Source: Kutzneria kofuensis (GTDB lineage Bacteria > Actinomycetota > Actinomycetes > Mycobacteriales > Pseudonocardiaceae). From it: a stretch of 64,000 nucleotides of DNA. Under the pieces are notes generated by a model that was not told where the DNA came from, searched no databases, and saw nothing but the letters and a program-made list of their open reading frames with translations. The position numbers and the translations under genes were made by a program. Below, in pieces: positions 50,901-58,969 of the stretch (position 1 is the first letter of the stretch; each line of letters begins with the position of its first letter). The stretch spans positions 4,466,038 through 4,530,037 of the forward strand of contig NZ_JACHIR010000001.1 in NCBI RefSeq assembly GCF_014203355.1, given 5' to 3'.

Positions 50901-53900
50901 ATGCCGAGTGTCGGCTGCGCCGCCCGGGTGTCGGTGATCCCGGCCTTGTGCTGCCGCTCGGTGTCCTGGTCGAACGCGGCCGGCGGGAACAGCGCGTCCG
51001 CCCAGTCCCGGCCGAGGTGCAGCAGGTGCTGGATCTCCGGGAACGCGACGAACAGCTCGGCGAGCATGCCGGGCCGCTGGCTGCCTTGCCCGGGGAACAG
51101 GAATGCGACCTTGCCGCCGATATCCCGCTGCGCGACAAAAACACCACGCTTGGGGTCGTGCTGACCCGAAGCGCCGGCACGGAGAAGCTGCGGCAGCTCG
51201 TCCAGGCTCCGTGCCACGACCGCGATCTGCGTCGGCTCGCTGCGTTGTTCGGCCCGGCGTGACGCCGTCCTGGCCAGATCCCGCAGTCGCCACGTGCGGC
51301 CATGCGCCTCGTTCTTGGCGACGAGTTCGAGCAGCCACTCCACGGAACGCGCCGCCGACGCGTGGTCCGCGCCGCGGAAGGTGAACAGCTCGGCGGCCCA
51401 CTGATCGTTGCTGTGCCGAGGAGTCGGTGCCTTGTCGTACGCGGCGAGCACGATGTGGAAGTTGGTGCCGCCGAACCCGAACGCGCTGACCGCCGCGATC
51501 CGCTCGGTGGCCGGTGCCGCCCACGGAGCCGCCTCCGCGTGCAACGCGAACGGGTTGCCCTCGACGTCCCACGCCGAGTTCGGCTGCGTGACGTGGAGCG
51601 TCGGCGGCTTGATCCCGTTGTGCAGGGCCAAGGTCGTCTTGATCAGGCCGGCCAGTCCGGCCGCGCACTTGGTGTGCCCGATCTGCGACTTCACCGACCC
51701 GATCGCGCAGCTCCTCGGCCGCGCCCCGTGCTCGGTGAACACCTTCGCCAGGGTGCCGAGCTCGGTCCGGTCGCCGACCACCGTGCCCGTGCCGTGCGCC
51801 TCGACCAGGCCGACCTCCGCCGGTGAGATCCCGGCGTTGCGGTACGCCCGCTCCACCGCACTGCGCTGGCCCTCCGGCCTCGGTGCCGTCAGGCCGAGCG
51901 ACTTGCCGTCGCTGGCGCTGCCGATGCCCTTGATCACCGCGTAGATCTTGTCGCCGTCCCGCTCCGCGTCCGCCAGCCGCTTGAGCACGACGCAGGCGAC
52001 GCCCTCGCCGAGGGTCGTGCCGTCGGCGCTGCTGTCGAACGTCTTGCAGCGGCCGGACGGCGACAGCGCGCCGACCGAGCTGAACATCAGGTAGTCGTTG
52101 ATGCCGTTGTGCAGGTCGGCCGCGCCGCACAGCACCATGTCGCTGGTCCCGGTGACGAGTTCCTTGCACGCCACGTCCACCGCGGCCATCGAGGACGCAC
52201 AAGCGGCGTCGACGGTGTAGTTCGCGCCGCCGAGATCCAGGCGGTTGGCGATCCGGCCGGCGATGACGTTGGCCAGCACGCCGGGGAACGTGTCCTCGGT
52301 GAGGCGAGGCAGCTGACGCTCCAGCTCCTCCGGCAGCGTGCCGAGGTAGGACGGCAGCACCGTGCGGAGGGTGGTCGCGCTGGCCATGTCGCTGCCCGAC
52401 TCCGCGCCGAACACCACGCTGGTCCTGGCCCGATCGAAGGGGCGGTCGCCGTAGCCGGCATGCACCAGCGACCGGTACGCGGCCTCCAGGGCCAACAACT
52501 GCACCGGCTCGATGCTGGCCAGCGACGCCGGCGGGATGCCGTAGCGCAGTGGGTCGAACGGAATCTCCGGCAGGAAGCCGCCCCACTTCGACGGTGTCCG
52601 GTCCGCCGCCCCGGCCGCCGAGTAGTAGACGTCCGTGTCCCACCGTTCCGGCGGAACCTCCGTGACGGCATCCACGCCCGCGAGCACGTTCGCCCAGAAC
52701 GTCGGCAGGTCCGGCGCCTGCGGGAACATGCAGGCCATGCCGATGATCGCCACGTCCAGTGGCTCGGGCTCCGGCTCCTCGGCGACGTCGCCGCCGATGC
52801 CAAGCGCTTGCGCCCGGGCGGCGTGGTAGCGCACCGCGCCGGAGCTCACGCTCTCGTGCAACGCCGCCACCGTGGTCACGGCGTCGCGCAGGACGGCAAC
52901 CTGCCCGGCCATGAACATGCCCTCGGCCAGCTGTCGGTCCTCGTCGACGTCGAGCAACTCGGAGCCGTTGCGCTCCACGCCCTTGCTGGCGATCCGCAGC
53001 CGGCCGATGTTGAGCTGCTCCAGCTCCTCCCAGACCTCGCGGTCCGGCACCCCACGGCCGCGCAGGTCGTCCCGCCGGGCCAGGAACTCCTCGGCGAACG
53101 GGCTCGTCACGCACCGGGTCGAGTGACCGGGCGCCGTCTCCAGCAGCGCCGTCGCCTCGGCGTCGATCACCTGCCGCTGGAACAGCGGCCGCACCGCCCC
53201 GTCGCGGACGGCTTCCTCGGTGAACAGGTACGCGGTTCCCATCAGCACGCCGACGGTGCCGCGATACGTCCGCAACGGGGCTGCGAGGGCGGAAACCATG
53301 GCCGCCGACCGCTCGTCGTGGATGCCGCCGGCGAAGAGCACGTCCACCTCGGCGTCCGGGTTCGCGCCGAGGAAGTCGAGCAGCACGCCGAGCTGCGCCT
53401 CCCACAGCGGGAAACTCGACCGCGGGCCGACGTGACCGCCGCACTCGGAGCCTTCGAAGATGAATCGCCGCGCCCCGGCGTCGAGGAACTGCTTGAGCAG
53501 GCCCGGCGACGGCACGTGCAGGAAGGTGGTGATGCCGAGCCGCTCCAGCGCGGCGGCCTGCGCCGGCCGGCCACCGGCGATGATCGCGTACCGCGGCCGC
53601 AGCTCCTCGATGACTTCCAGTTGCCCGGCCCGGATTTCCTCGGCCGCGAACCCCAGAATGCCCGCGCCCCAAGGACGGTCGCCGAGCAGGTCCATTGTCT
53701 CCCGGAGCAAAGCTCGGGTCTGTTCCTTGGTCGCGAGCGCCAACGCGACGAACGGCAAACCTCCGTTCTCCGCAACGGACGCCGCGAAACCCGCGCGGTC
53801 ACTCACCCGAGTCATCGGTCCCTGCGCGATCAGGCTCGGCGCCGCCGGCTCCTGCTCCAGCGCCGCGACGACGCTGTCCTTGACCGCCCGCACGACCCGG

Positions 53901-54649
53901 TCGACGCTGCCGTACTCGTCGGCGAACCGAGCGGCGAGGAAGCCGTCCTGTCCCACGAGAATCCGGGCCTGACCAGCGCCGCGGCGGACGAGCAGCCGGG
54001 CACCGTCCACGATGGTCGTCTCGGAACCATCCATCGGGCGGATTGCGACGGCGATCTCGTCGTCCAAATCGGACTCCGGGAGCAGGGCCAATTGTGAGTC
54101 AAGGACAACGCCCGCGGCGCCGCCGACCACGGCCGCCGCCGCGGTGCGCACGCCGACGCCGCCCCACACCCACACCGGCAGGTCGACGACGTCGACAAGC
54201 TGCTGTAGCAGGACAAACGAGCTCAGCTCGCCCACCGGACCGCCGGCTTCGTTCCCCCGCGCGACGATCCCGTGTGCGCCCTGCTCGACCGCACGCAGCG
54301 CCTCGGCCTTGCTCGACACCTCGACCAGAACCCGGTGCTGCGAGGCCAGTTCCGGAACAGACCACTTCGCGTCGTGTCCGAGCAGGACGGTGTGCACCTG
54401 ACCGCGGGGGAGATCGCCGGGTTGCAGCGCGCACGCGCCGGTCACGCGCACGCCGAACGGGCCGCCGGCCCAGCTCAGCAGCAGGTCGAGTGCCTCCCGG
54501 CTGTGCCGGTCGCCGACGCCGAGATCGAGGATGCCGACACCGCCCGCGCGACAGACCGCGGAAACCAATCGCGCGTCGGGAACGGTGAAGGGGCTGACTC
54601 CGAGCACGAGATTCTCAGTGAATCCGGAGCCGGAGGTGTGCGCAGCCAT
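47969..54649 (-). CDS. Pfa-type synthase subunit 1: NPD-NPD-KS-AT-ACP-KR
   Basis: A 2226-residue synthase, the largest gene in the window. Residues 1-560 are two successive nitronate monooxygenase/PfaD-like barrels (EAGGPVGELSSF and GGVGVRTAAAAVVGGAAG; then GSECGGHVGPRSS and FAGGIHDERSAAM), candidates for enoyl reduction with flavin. KS (about 628-1060): Cys817 in DAACASS, His952 in HGTGT, His992. AT (about 1180-1470): Ser1273 in GHSYGE and CAFHSPL, suggesting malonyl-CoA. ACP: Ser1654 in LSIDSIK. KR (about 1800-2226): VGGARGI and Tyr2140 in DYSAAND. ATG at 54649 has GGAGG five bases before it. The order resembles PUFA-type secondary-lipid synthases; I recall a similar pair in Streptomyces coelicolor (SCO0126-0127). 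It is the first gene of the operon. Confidence 0.88.
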   Translation of the reverse strand: MAAHTSGSGFTENLVLGVSPFTVPDARLVSAVCRAGGVGILDLGVGDRHSREALDLLLSWAGGPFGVRVTGACALQPGDLPRGQVHTVLLGHDAKWSVPELASQHRVLVEVSSKAEALRAVEQGAHGIVARGNEAGGPVGELSSFVLLQQLVDVVDLPVWVWGGVGVRTAAAAVVGGAAGVVLDSQLALLPESDLDDEIAVAIRPMDGSETTIVDGARLLVRRGAGQARILVGQDGFLAARFADEYGSVDRVVRAVKDSVVAALEQEPAAPSLIAQGPMTRVSDRAGFAASVAENGGLPFVALALATKEQTRALLRETMDLLGDRPWGAGILGFAAEEIRAGQLEVIEELRPRYAIIAGGRPAQAAALERLGITTFLHVPSPGLLKQFLDAGARRFIFEGSECGGHVGPRSSFPLWEAQLGVLLDFLGANPDAEVDVLFAGGIHDERSAAMVSALAAPLRTYRGTVGVLMGTAYLFTEEAVRDGAVRPLFQRQVIDAEATALLETAPGHSTRCVTSPFAEEFLARRDDLRGRGVPDREVWEELEQLNIGRLRIASKGVERNGSELLDVDEDRQLAEGMFMAGQVAVLRDAVTTVAALHESVSSGAVRYHAARAQALGIGGDVAEEPEPEPLDVAIIGMACMFPQAPDLPTFWANVLAGVDAVTEVPPERWDTDVYYSAAGAADRTPSKWGGFLPEIPFDPLRYGIPPASLASIEPVQLLALEAAYRSLVHAGYGDRPFDRARTSVVFGAESGSDMASATTLRTVLPSYLGTLPEELERQLPRLTEDTFPGVLANVIAGRIANRLDLGGANYTVDAACASSMAAVDVACKELVTGTSDMVLCGAADLHNGINDYLMFSSVGALSPSGRCKTFDSSADGTTLGEGVACVVLKRLADAERDGDKIYAVIKGIGSASDGKSLGLTAPRPEGQRSAVERAYRNAGISPAEVGLVEAHGTGTVVGDRTELGTLAKVFTEHGARPRSCAIGSVKSQIGHTKCAAGLAGLIKTTLALHNGIKPPTLHVTQPNSAWDVEGNPFALHAEAAPWAAPATERIAAVSAFGFGGTNFHIVLAAYDKAPTPRHSNDQWAAELFTFRGADHASAARSVEWLLELVAKNEAHGRTWRLRDLARTASRRAEQRSEPTQIAVVARSLDELPQLLRAGASGQHDPKRGVFVAQRDIGGKVAFLFPGQGSQRPGMLAELFVAFPEIQHLLHLGRDWADALFPPAAFDQDTERQHKAGITDTRAAQPTLGIAGLAVNQLLTRLGVKPDLLAGHSYGELVALSAAGSFGPATLLSLSRARADSILAAAGEDPGAMAAITASAEDIASVLTDELVLANHNTPKQAVISGPTEQVRRAVETLRATGVSGRQIPVACAFHSPLVAGAGKTFGEYLSTQDIREPELPVWSNRTATAYNGDVREELAAQIGSPVRFVDEIESMYEAGARVFVEVGPGKVLTRLVEAILGDRPHVRVTTDGGVHGFLTAAAQLAVSGANVRTSWLFHGRDALDVSTATPPKRPGWTIDGQLVRTADGQYLAGGLTPARRVELSMFQPSAGQDALISEYLRTSREMVAAQRDVLLAYFGGTANAPARIVEHVAPPVVEIPQAVAAPTPIAEPEPVATADVLTTVLDVISQQTGYPTDMIDPTLDLEADLSIDSIKRTEIAGTLVTRLGAAATSDVEELTKARTAQQIADLFGGGESVATAEPIAAEADGASSGFSGTLVGVDAGDASITAAAVASAAGAVTVGGAAVVGGGGRAPRRFEMIPTEVGAARQLEPTILSGKEFRIIGGQPELVNEVTAALGEHEASVTDNADNLLYLGALSPSDDPVLPGAFTEFKAALARGPQWVVAVSPVAEQADDRVVGLRGFFRTISREYPETVAKLIEVDAAAVIDGLLTELLADDRHPVVVRGEGSRRTIDMVPVELGSLGTTGAGPAGDGTAEAQAIGLDRDSVVLLVGGARGITAQFATKLAATSGCRIELIGRTQLPAEPEDPATVGAKDKAALRAALIARGHRSPAEIERMSAKILAAREVRATLDELRALGSTVGYHSADVRDQEVLHRIVKEIYTDHGRIDGVCYAAGVIEDKLIADKDADSFRRVFDTKVDGARALLSAIEELPAPPRFVTLFGSIAAALGNRGQIDYSAANDALQTLGALWAARTGNRALTVHWGPWVPDPRHGGMVTPDLQQEYGRRGIELIDPEEGTMALLRELAFGDHNTRAVVYTASGW

Positions 54650-54966
54650 CGAGCCTCCGCGGGGATACGAGACCTAGGGGTGCGCACATCGGTGTAGCCA
54701 CACCCTAATGGGTGGATCCGAGCGGAAAGGCTATGGCTGAACCTGCCATTTCGTCAATTGAGGTACTGAGTAGTTCAGGAAAGTTTGCGTGGGAGTTCAG
54801 CGCGGCTCAAGCGTTCCCGTGGGCCTTGAACTCCGGTGACAACCCTGCTGACCTGCCCAACTGGGCCGATCGGGCCGCGACCGATCGAGGTGGCCGGCGC
54901 CAGGTTCGGCGGATGTCGGCCCCGTTGCCCGCCCGTATAGGGAAGATGAATTCGCTGGTCAGAAAC
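54650..54966. other. Intergenic region upstream of the synthase operon
   Basis: 317 bp between the synthase start and the MazG-like gene stop. It is less GC-rich than its surroundings (for example TGAGGTACTGAGTAGTTCAG near 54760) and should carry the operon promoter. A plus-strand open frame (54712-55002) has no ribosome binding site or family resemblance. Confidence 0.45.
54691..54714. promoter_or_regulatory. Two overlapping inverted repeats at the synthase promoter
   Basis: GGTGT-AGCC-ACACC (54691-54704) and CACCC-TAAT-GGGTG (54701-54714) share the CACC half. They lie 42-65 bp before the synthase ATG, a place where a regulator would act. No clear SARP-type direct heptamer repeat was found next to them. 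Confidence 0.4.
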
Positions 54967-55320
54967 TCAAAGCTGGTCGTACTTGCTCGAATTTCCCCGT
55001 GACTTGTCGACCGGGTACCTCAATTCGTTGCGAGCCAACTTGTCCAACGTCGCCTGGGCCAGATCGATGCCGGTCACATCGGCGAAACGGAGCAGATACA
55101 TGAACACGTCGGCGACTTCCATCCGAACCCGCTCCCGCAGGTCCGCCTCGGACATCCCGGCGGTGATCTCCTCGTCGGTCAGCCACTGCAGCTCGGCCAG
55201 CAGCTCCCCGGCCTCGCCGGCCAGCGCCATCGCGAGGTTCTTCGGGGTGTGGAACCGCTCCCACGACCGCGCGTCGGAGAAGGCGCGAATCCGGGCCGTG
55301 AGGTCCTCGATGTCGGTCAC
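54967..55320 (-). CDS. MazG-like nucleotide pyrophosphohydrolase
   Basis: A 117-residue all-alpha NTP pyrophosphatase of the RS21-C6/dCTPase type. The metal-binding helices are clear: AMALAGEAGELLAELQWL (ExxE) and RVRMEVADVFMYLLRFAD (ExxD). RSWERFHTPKNL is the usual lead-in. It hydrolyses non-standard or surplus dNTPs to the monophosphate. GTG at 55320 begins at VTDIEDLTARI; there is no Shine-Dalgarno but TACCGT seven bases upstream could be the -10 of a leaderless transcript. It lies 41 bp behind the DUF2786 gene. Confidence 0.87.
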   Translation of the reverse strand: MTDIEDLTARIRAFSDARSWERFHTPKNLAMALAGEAGELLAELQWLTDEEITAGMSEADLRERVRMEVADVFMYLLRFADVTGIDLAQATLDKLARNELRYPVDKSRGNSSKYDQL

Positions 55321-55361
55321 GGCCCGTACGGTAGTCGCTGATCCCTCGCCATTGGCCACAA

Positions 55362-56684
55362 TTACCGAGTAGGCGTCAACTTCTGGCGGTTCAACCCGAT
55401 GTCGGCCTGATCCGCGGCCGCCGTGCCGGCCTCCCAACCCGCCGCACTGCCCACCGTGTACGACTTCTTCACCGTGGTCGGATAGAGCTCCTCGAACAGC
55501 TCCTCGACCGCCTGCTCACGGTCGGCGAGCACCGGCAGCAGCCGGTCGTCGGCGGTGTGGTCGTCGCTCTCCTCGGCCGCCGCACGCAGCCGCTGGCCGA
55601 TCCGCGTGGCGTACGCGAGCAGGAACGACTGCCGGTAGGTGCGGCTGCGTGTGTCCACACCGGCGCCGGCGGCGACCATCGCCCGGGTTGCCTGCAACAA
55701 CAGCGACGTCGACAGCAGTTCGGTGATCTCGAGGTCGAGATCGGCCCCGATCAGCGCGATGAAGCCGATCTTCTCGTACACCACGCCCCGGGACCGGTTG
55801 GCCGCCGCGACCGCGGCCACCAACTGCGCCTTCGCCCCCACGTACGGCGTGTCCAGCCACACCCGCCGAGAACTTGCCGTCTGCGGCACGTGATCGTCGG
55901 CGTCGAGCAGCGCCCGCTCGAACGCGTGCCGGCTCATCAGCTCCTGTGCCTTGGCGGACAACGCCTCCGCCTCTTCGGGGAACTCCGTCGACTCCGCTTT
56001 CGCGAGCAATCCTCGGACCTTGGCCAGCACCTTCTGGTCGACGCCCACGCCCGCCGGCGCGTCCGTGCCGGTCGAGGCGCCCGGCAGCGGCAGGATCAAC
56101 GGCAGTTTGGGCAGCGCCATCAGCGTCGCCAGCGCGACGATGGCGACCTCCAGTCCCTCCTCCCTGGTGAGGATGTGCCGGGCCAGCCACTGCTCGAAGT
56201 GCTGCCGGTCGTGCCGCCACCACGACCGCGCCTCGATCTGCCGGAGCTGGTCCCGCCAGCGCTCGTGGATCGTCGCCTCGGCGTATCGGGTCATGTCCGC
56301 CGCGATCACGTCGACGACCAGTCCGGTGGCGAAGTCGTCGCACTCCCGGCGGACCACCTGGACCAGGTCGTAGGGCAGCCAGCCGCTCGGCCACAGGAAG
56401 TTCAGCGCCCGGTCGAACACGCCGGCCACGGCCAGGCCGAGCTGCCGGTCGTCGGCGTCGGCGAGGAACGCCGCCTCGCCGGCCGCGACCTTCTTCTGGC
56501 CGTACGAGTAGTCGGTGGCGGTCGCCCACAACCGCGCCGCGACGCCGTTGGCGTCGAGCGACCGTGCGTCGACGCCGTCGGCCATCCGCTGCGCGTGTCG
56601 GGCGCGGGCGTGCTGCTTGGCGGCGCGCCGGGCCCGGTCCGAACTCCCCACGAGCACGAGGTTAGCGACCGAACCCGGCGTCAC
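55362..56684 (-). CDS. DUF2786-domain protein
   Basis: A 440-residue actinobacterial protein. The DUF2786 segment is near residues 217-257 (KVLAKVRGLLAKAESTEFP, EEAEALSAKAQELMSRHA). Around it are helical regions of unknown function and no transmembrane span or catalytic motif that I recognise. The GTG at 56684 lies too close to its GGAGG to be ideal, and GTG codons at residues 10 or 12 are alternatives. The gene lies 7 bp after glmS on the same strand. The function is unknown; the gene pairing with glmS may be positional only. Confidence 0.7.
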   Translation of the reverse strand: MTPGSVANLVLVGSSDRARRAAKQHARARHAQRMADGVDARSLDANGVAARLWATATDYSYGQKKVAAGEAAFLADADDRQLGLAVAGVFDRALNFLWPSGWLPYDLVQVVRRECDDFATGLVVDVIAADMTRYAEATIHERWRDQLRQIEARSWWRHDRQHFEQWLARHILTREEGLEVAIVALATLMALPKLPLILPLPGASTGTDAPAGVGVDQKVLAKVRGLLAKAESTEFPEEAEALSAKAQELMSRHAFERALLDADDHVPQTASSRRVWLDTPYVGAKAQLVAAVAAANRSRGVVYEKIGFIALIGADLDLEITELLSTSLLLQATRAMVAAGAGVDTRSRTYRQSFLLAYATRIGQRLRAAAEESDDHTADDRLLPVLADREQAVEELFEELYPTTVKKSYTVGSAAGWEAGTAAADQADIGLNRQKLTPTR

Positions 56685-56691
56685 CTCCGGT

Positions 56692-58509
56692 TCACTCCAC
56701 TGTCACGCTTTTCGCCAGGTTCCTGGGGTGATCGACATCGTGTCCGAGCAGGACCGCGGCATGGTAGGCGAGCATTTGCAAGGGGATGCCCAGCAAGATC
56801 GGGTCCAGCTCCGGCTCGGCCCGCGGCACGACGATCGTGTGGTCGGCCAGCGCGGTCGGCAGCTCCCGGTGGGCCAGCGCGAGGATGCGGCCGCCGCGCG
56901 CCTTGATCTCGCCGAGGGTGGTGAGGTTCTTGTCGTACAGCTCATCGTCCGGGACGATCGCGACGGTCGGCGTCTCCGGGCTGATCAGGGCGAGCGGGCC
57001 GTGCTTGAGCTCCGAGGCCGGGTACGCCTCGGCGTGCACGTACGAGACCTCCTTGAGCTTCAACGCACCCTCGCGCGCCACCGGCCACCCCCGCACGCGG
57101 CCGATGAACATCACGTTGGGGCACGTGCCGTACTCCCGCGCCAGCCCGGCGATCTGGTCCTCCAGCTTGAGGATTTCCCCGATCTGGGCCGGCAGGGCAC
57201 GCAGCCCGCGGACGAGCCGCTGGCCGTCGGCCGGCGACAGGTCACGCACCCGGGCGAGATGCAGCGCCAGCAAGGCGAAGTCGACCGTCGTCACGGTGAA
57301 CGCCTTCGTCGACGTCACCGAGATCTCCGGGCCGGCGTGCAGGTAGATGCCGCCGTCGCACTGCCGCGCGATCGAGCTGCCGACGGCGTTGACCACGCCG
57401 AGCACACGGCCGCCCTTGCGCTGGATCTCCTGCACCGTCGCCAGCGTGTCGTAGGTTTCGCCGGACTGGCTCACCGCCACGTACAGCGTGTCCGGGTCGA
57501 TCAGTGGGTTGCGGTAGCGGAACTCCGACGCCGGCTCGGAGTCGGCCGGCACCCGGGCGAGCTCCTCGATCAGCTGCGCGCCGATCTGGCCGGCGTAGTG
57601 CGCCGAGCCGCAGCCGAGGATCTTGACCCGCTTGAACTCCCGGGACTCGCGCGGCGTCAGGTTGAGGCCGCCGAGGTGCGCGGTGCCGAAGCGGTCGTCG
57701 AGCCGGCCGCGCAGGGTCCGCTCGACGGCGGTCGGCTGGTCGTGGATCTCCTTGCGCATGAAGTGGCCGTAGCCCTCGGCCTGGTAGTCGTCGTCCTCGA
57801 CGTCCACGGTCGTCGGTGGCCGGGTGGTGACCGTCGCGTCCAGGGTCCGCGTGCTGAACCCGTCGGCGGTGAGCACCGCGACCTCGCCGTCCTCCAGGTG
57901 GACGACCTGGGACGTGTGGCGGACCAGCGCCATCACGTCGGAGGCGACGAACAGCTCCTTGTCGCCGACGCCGAGGATCACCGGGCTGCCGTTGCGGGCG
58001 GCGACGATACGGTCCGGCTGGCGGGTGTCGACGACGGCGATGCCGTACGTGCCGACGATGTCCGGCAGCACCCGCCGGACCGCCTCCTCGATGTCGTCGA
58101 CCTCGACGGCGGCGATCAGGTGCGCCAGCACCTCGGTGTCCGTCTCCGAGGCGAACACGACCCCGTCGGCGGTCAGCTTGGCCCGCAGCTCCTCGGCGTT
58201 CTCGATGACGCCGTTGTGCACGACCGCGACCCGGCCGCTGCCGTCGACGTGCGGATGCGCGTTCTGCTCACTCGGCACGCCGTGCGTGGCCCACCGGGTG
58301 TGGCCGATCCCCACCGGCCCGGACAGCCGGGCCGGCACATCCTGGGCGAGCTGGCCGACGCGGCCCTTGACCTTGCGCACCCGGAGCTTGCCCCGCCCGA
58401 CGACCGCGACCCCGGCCGAGTCGTAGCCGCGGTACTCCAGCCGGGCCAGGCCCTCCAGCAGGATCGGGACGCAGTCCCGCGATCCCACGTATCCCACGAT
58501 TCCGCACAT
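56692..58509 (-). CDS. glmS: Glutamine-fructose-6-phosphate aminotransferase (isomerising)
   Basis: A 605-residue enzyme that makes glucosamine-6-phosphate, the first step to UDP-GlcNAc and peptidoglycan. The catalytic Cys follows the initiator Met (MCGIVGYVGSRDC). The glutaminase half shows GIGHTRWATHG and HNGVIENAEELR. Two SIS domains follow (GCGSAHYAGQIGAQLIEE; SQSGETYDTLATVQ; GRVRGWPVAREGALKLKEVSYVHAEAYPASELKHGPLALI), ending LAKSVTVE as in other GlmS proteins. ATG at 58509 has GAGGA nearby. No glmS ribozyme is expected or seen in this actinomycete. It follows a small conserved gene by 9 bp. Confidence 0.95.
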   Translation of the reverse strand: MCGIVGYVGSRDCVPILLEGLARLEYRGYDSAGVAVVGRGKLRVRKVKGRVGQLAQDVPARLSGPVGIGHTRWATHGVPSEQNAHPHVDGSGRVAVVHNGVIENAEELRAKLTADGVVFASETDTEVLAHLIAAVEVDDIEEAVRRVLPDIVGTYGIAVVDTRQPDRIVAARNGSPVILGVGDKELFVASDVMALVRHTSQVVHLEDGEVAVLTADGFSTRTLDATVTTRPPTTVDVEDDDYQAEGYGHFMRKEIHDQPTAVERTLRGRLDDRFGTAHLGGLNLTPRESREFKRVKILGCGSAHYAGQIGAQLIEELARVPADSEPASEFRYRNPLIDPDTLYVAVSQSGETYDTLATVQEIQRKGGRVLGVVNAVGSSIARQCDGGIYLHAGPEISVTSTKAFTVTTVDFALLALHLARVRDLSPADGQRLVRGLRALPAQIGEILKLEDQIAGLAREYGTCPNVMFIGRVRGWPVAREGALKLKEVSYVHAEAYPASELKHGPLALISPETPTVAIVPDDELYDKNLTTLGEIKARGGRILALAHRELPTALADHTIVVPRAEPELDPILLGIPLQMLAYHAAVLLGHDVDHPRNLAKSVTVE

Positions 58510-58518
58510 GGTCGTTCC

Positions 58519-58794
58519 TCACCCGTAGACGATGCGGCGCAGCTGCCGAAGGGACAGCTCGGGTGCGGCGACCCGGCGCTGTGGCAGCTCGGCGGCGATG
58601 CGCTCGAAGATCTGGTCGTTGGTCAGCCCGGCCGACTTGAGCTCGGCGTGCCGGCGGCGCACGACCGCCTCCACCGACTCGTCGAAGTAGGCGAGCACGT
58701 CGGCGACCACCCGCGCCGCCTCGCCCGGACCAAGCGCGGTGGTGCGCATCAGGTGCGAAACGAGGTCCCCGAACGGGTGACTGGTGGCCGACAC
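58519..58794 (-). CDS. Conserved small protein upstream of glmS, function unknown
   Basis: About 91 residues if GTG 58794 is used; ATG at 58749 (MRTTALGPGEAARVV) would give 76, and the frame stays open to 58914. The body AARVVADVLAYFDESVEAVV and RRRHAELKSAGLTNDQIFER is helical and charged, ending PELSLRQLRRIVYG. I recognise no domain. Its stop lies just before the glmS Shine-Dalgarno, so the two are probably co-translated. Confidence 0.55.
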   Translation of the reverse strand: MSATSHPFGDLVSHLMRTTALGPGEAARVVADVLAYFDESVEAVVRRRHAELKSAGLTNDQIFERIAAELPQRRVAAPELSLRQLRRIVYG

Positions 58795-58832
58795 GAGCAG
58801 CGATGCTGCCTTCCGCGGGAACCAAAGGCAAC

Positions 58833-58858
58833 GATCCTGCCCGAAATCGGGCAGGATC
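58833..58858. promoter_or_regulatory. 26-bp near-perfect palindrome upstream of the glmS operon
   Basis: GATCCTGCCCGA and TCGGGCAGGATC (12-bp arms) are separated only by AA. The spacer is too short for a good hairpin loop, so an operator or a protein-binding cruciform is more likely than a terminator. It lies about 40-85 bp before the possible starts of the small gene ahead of glmS. Confidence 0.5.
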
Positions 58859-58916
58859 ACGTGACCGGAGGCGAGCGAGGGGACGCGGGCCGCGGAGCGG
58901 CATCCCCACGACACAG

Positions 58917-58955
58917 CACGAGGGCCGCGCCCCGGTGCGGAGCGCGGCCCTCGTG
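58917..58955 (-). terminator. Terminator of the L,D-transpeptidase gene
   Basis: A perfect 14-bp stem (CACGAGGGCCGCGC and its complement) with an 11-base loop starts 15 bp after the transpeptidase stop on the minus strand. Confidence 0.75.
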
Positions 58956-58969
58956 GTGGAAGCGGGGGA

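Noticed and set aside
47915-51262. 1115-codon plus-strand open frame opposite the first synthase
   Set aside because: Antisense shadow of the synthase gene with low-complexity Arg/Gly/Asp-rich translation and no recognisable motif.
41573-54649. Enediyne cluster suggested by the KS-AT-ACP-KR-DH-PPTase domain set
   Set aside because: The domains are split over two proteins with extra NPD and KS-AT parts, and none of the usual enediyne partner genes (thioesterase E10, E3-E5 types) is present.
54712-55002. 96-codon plus-strand ORF upstream of the synthase operon
   Set aside because: No ribosome binding site, no domain, and it runs into the antisense of the MazG-like gene; more likely non-coding promoter region.
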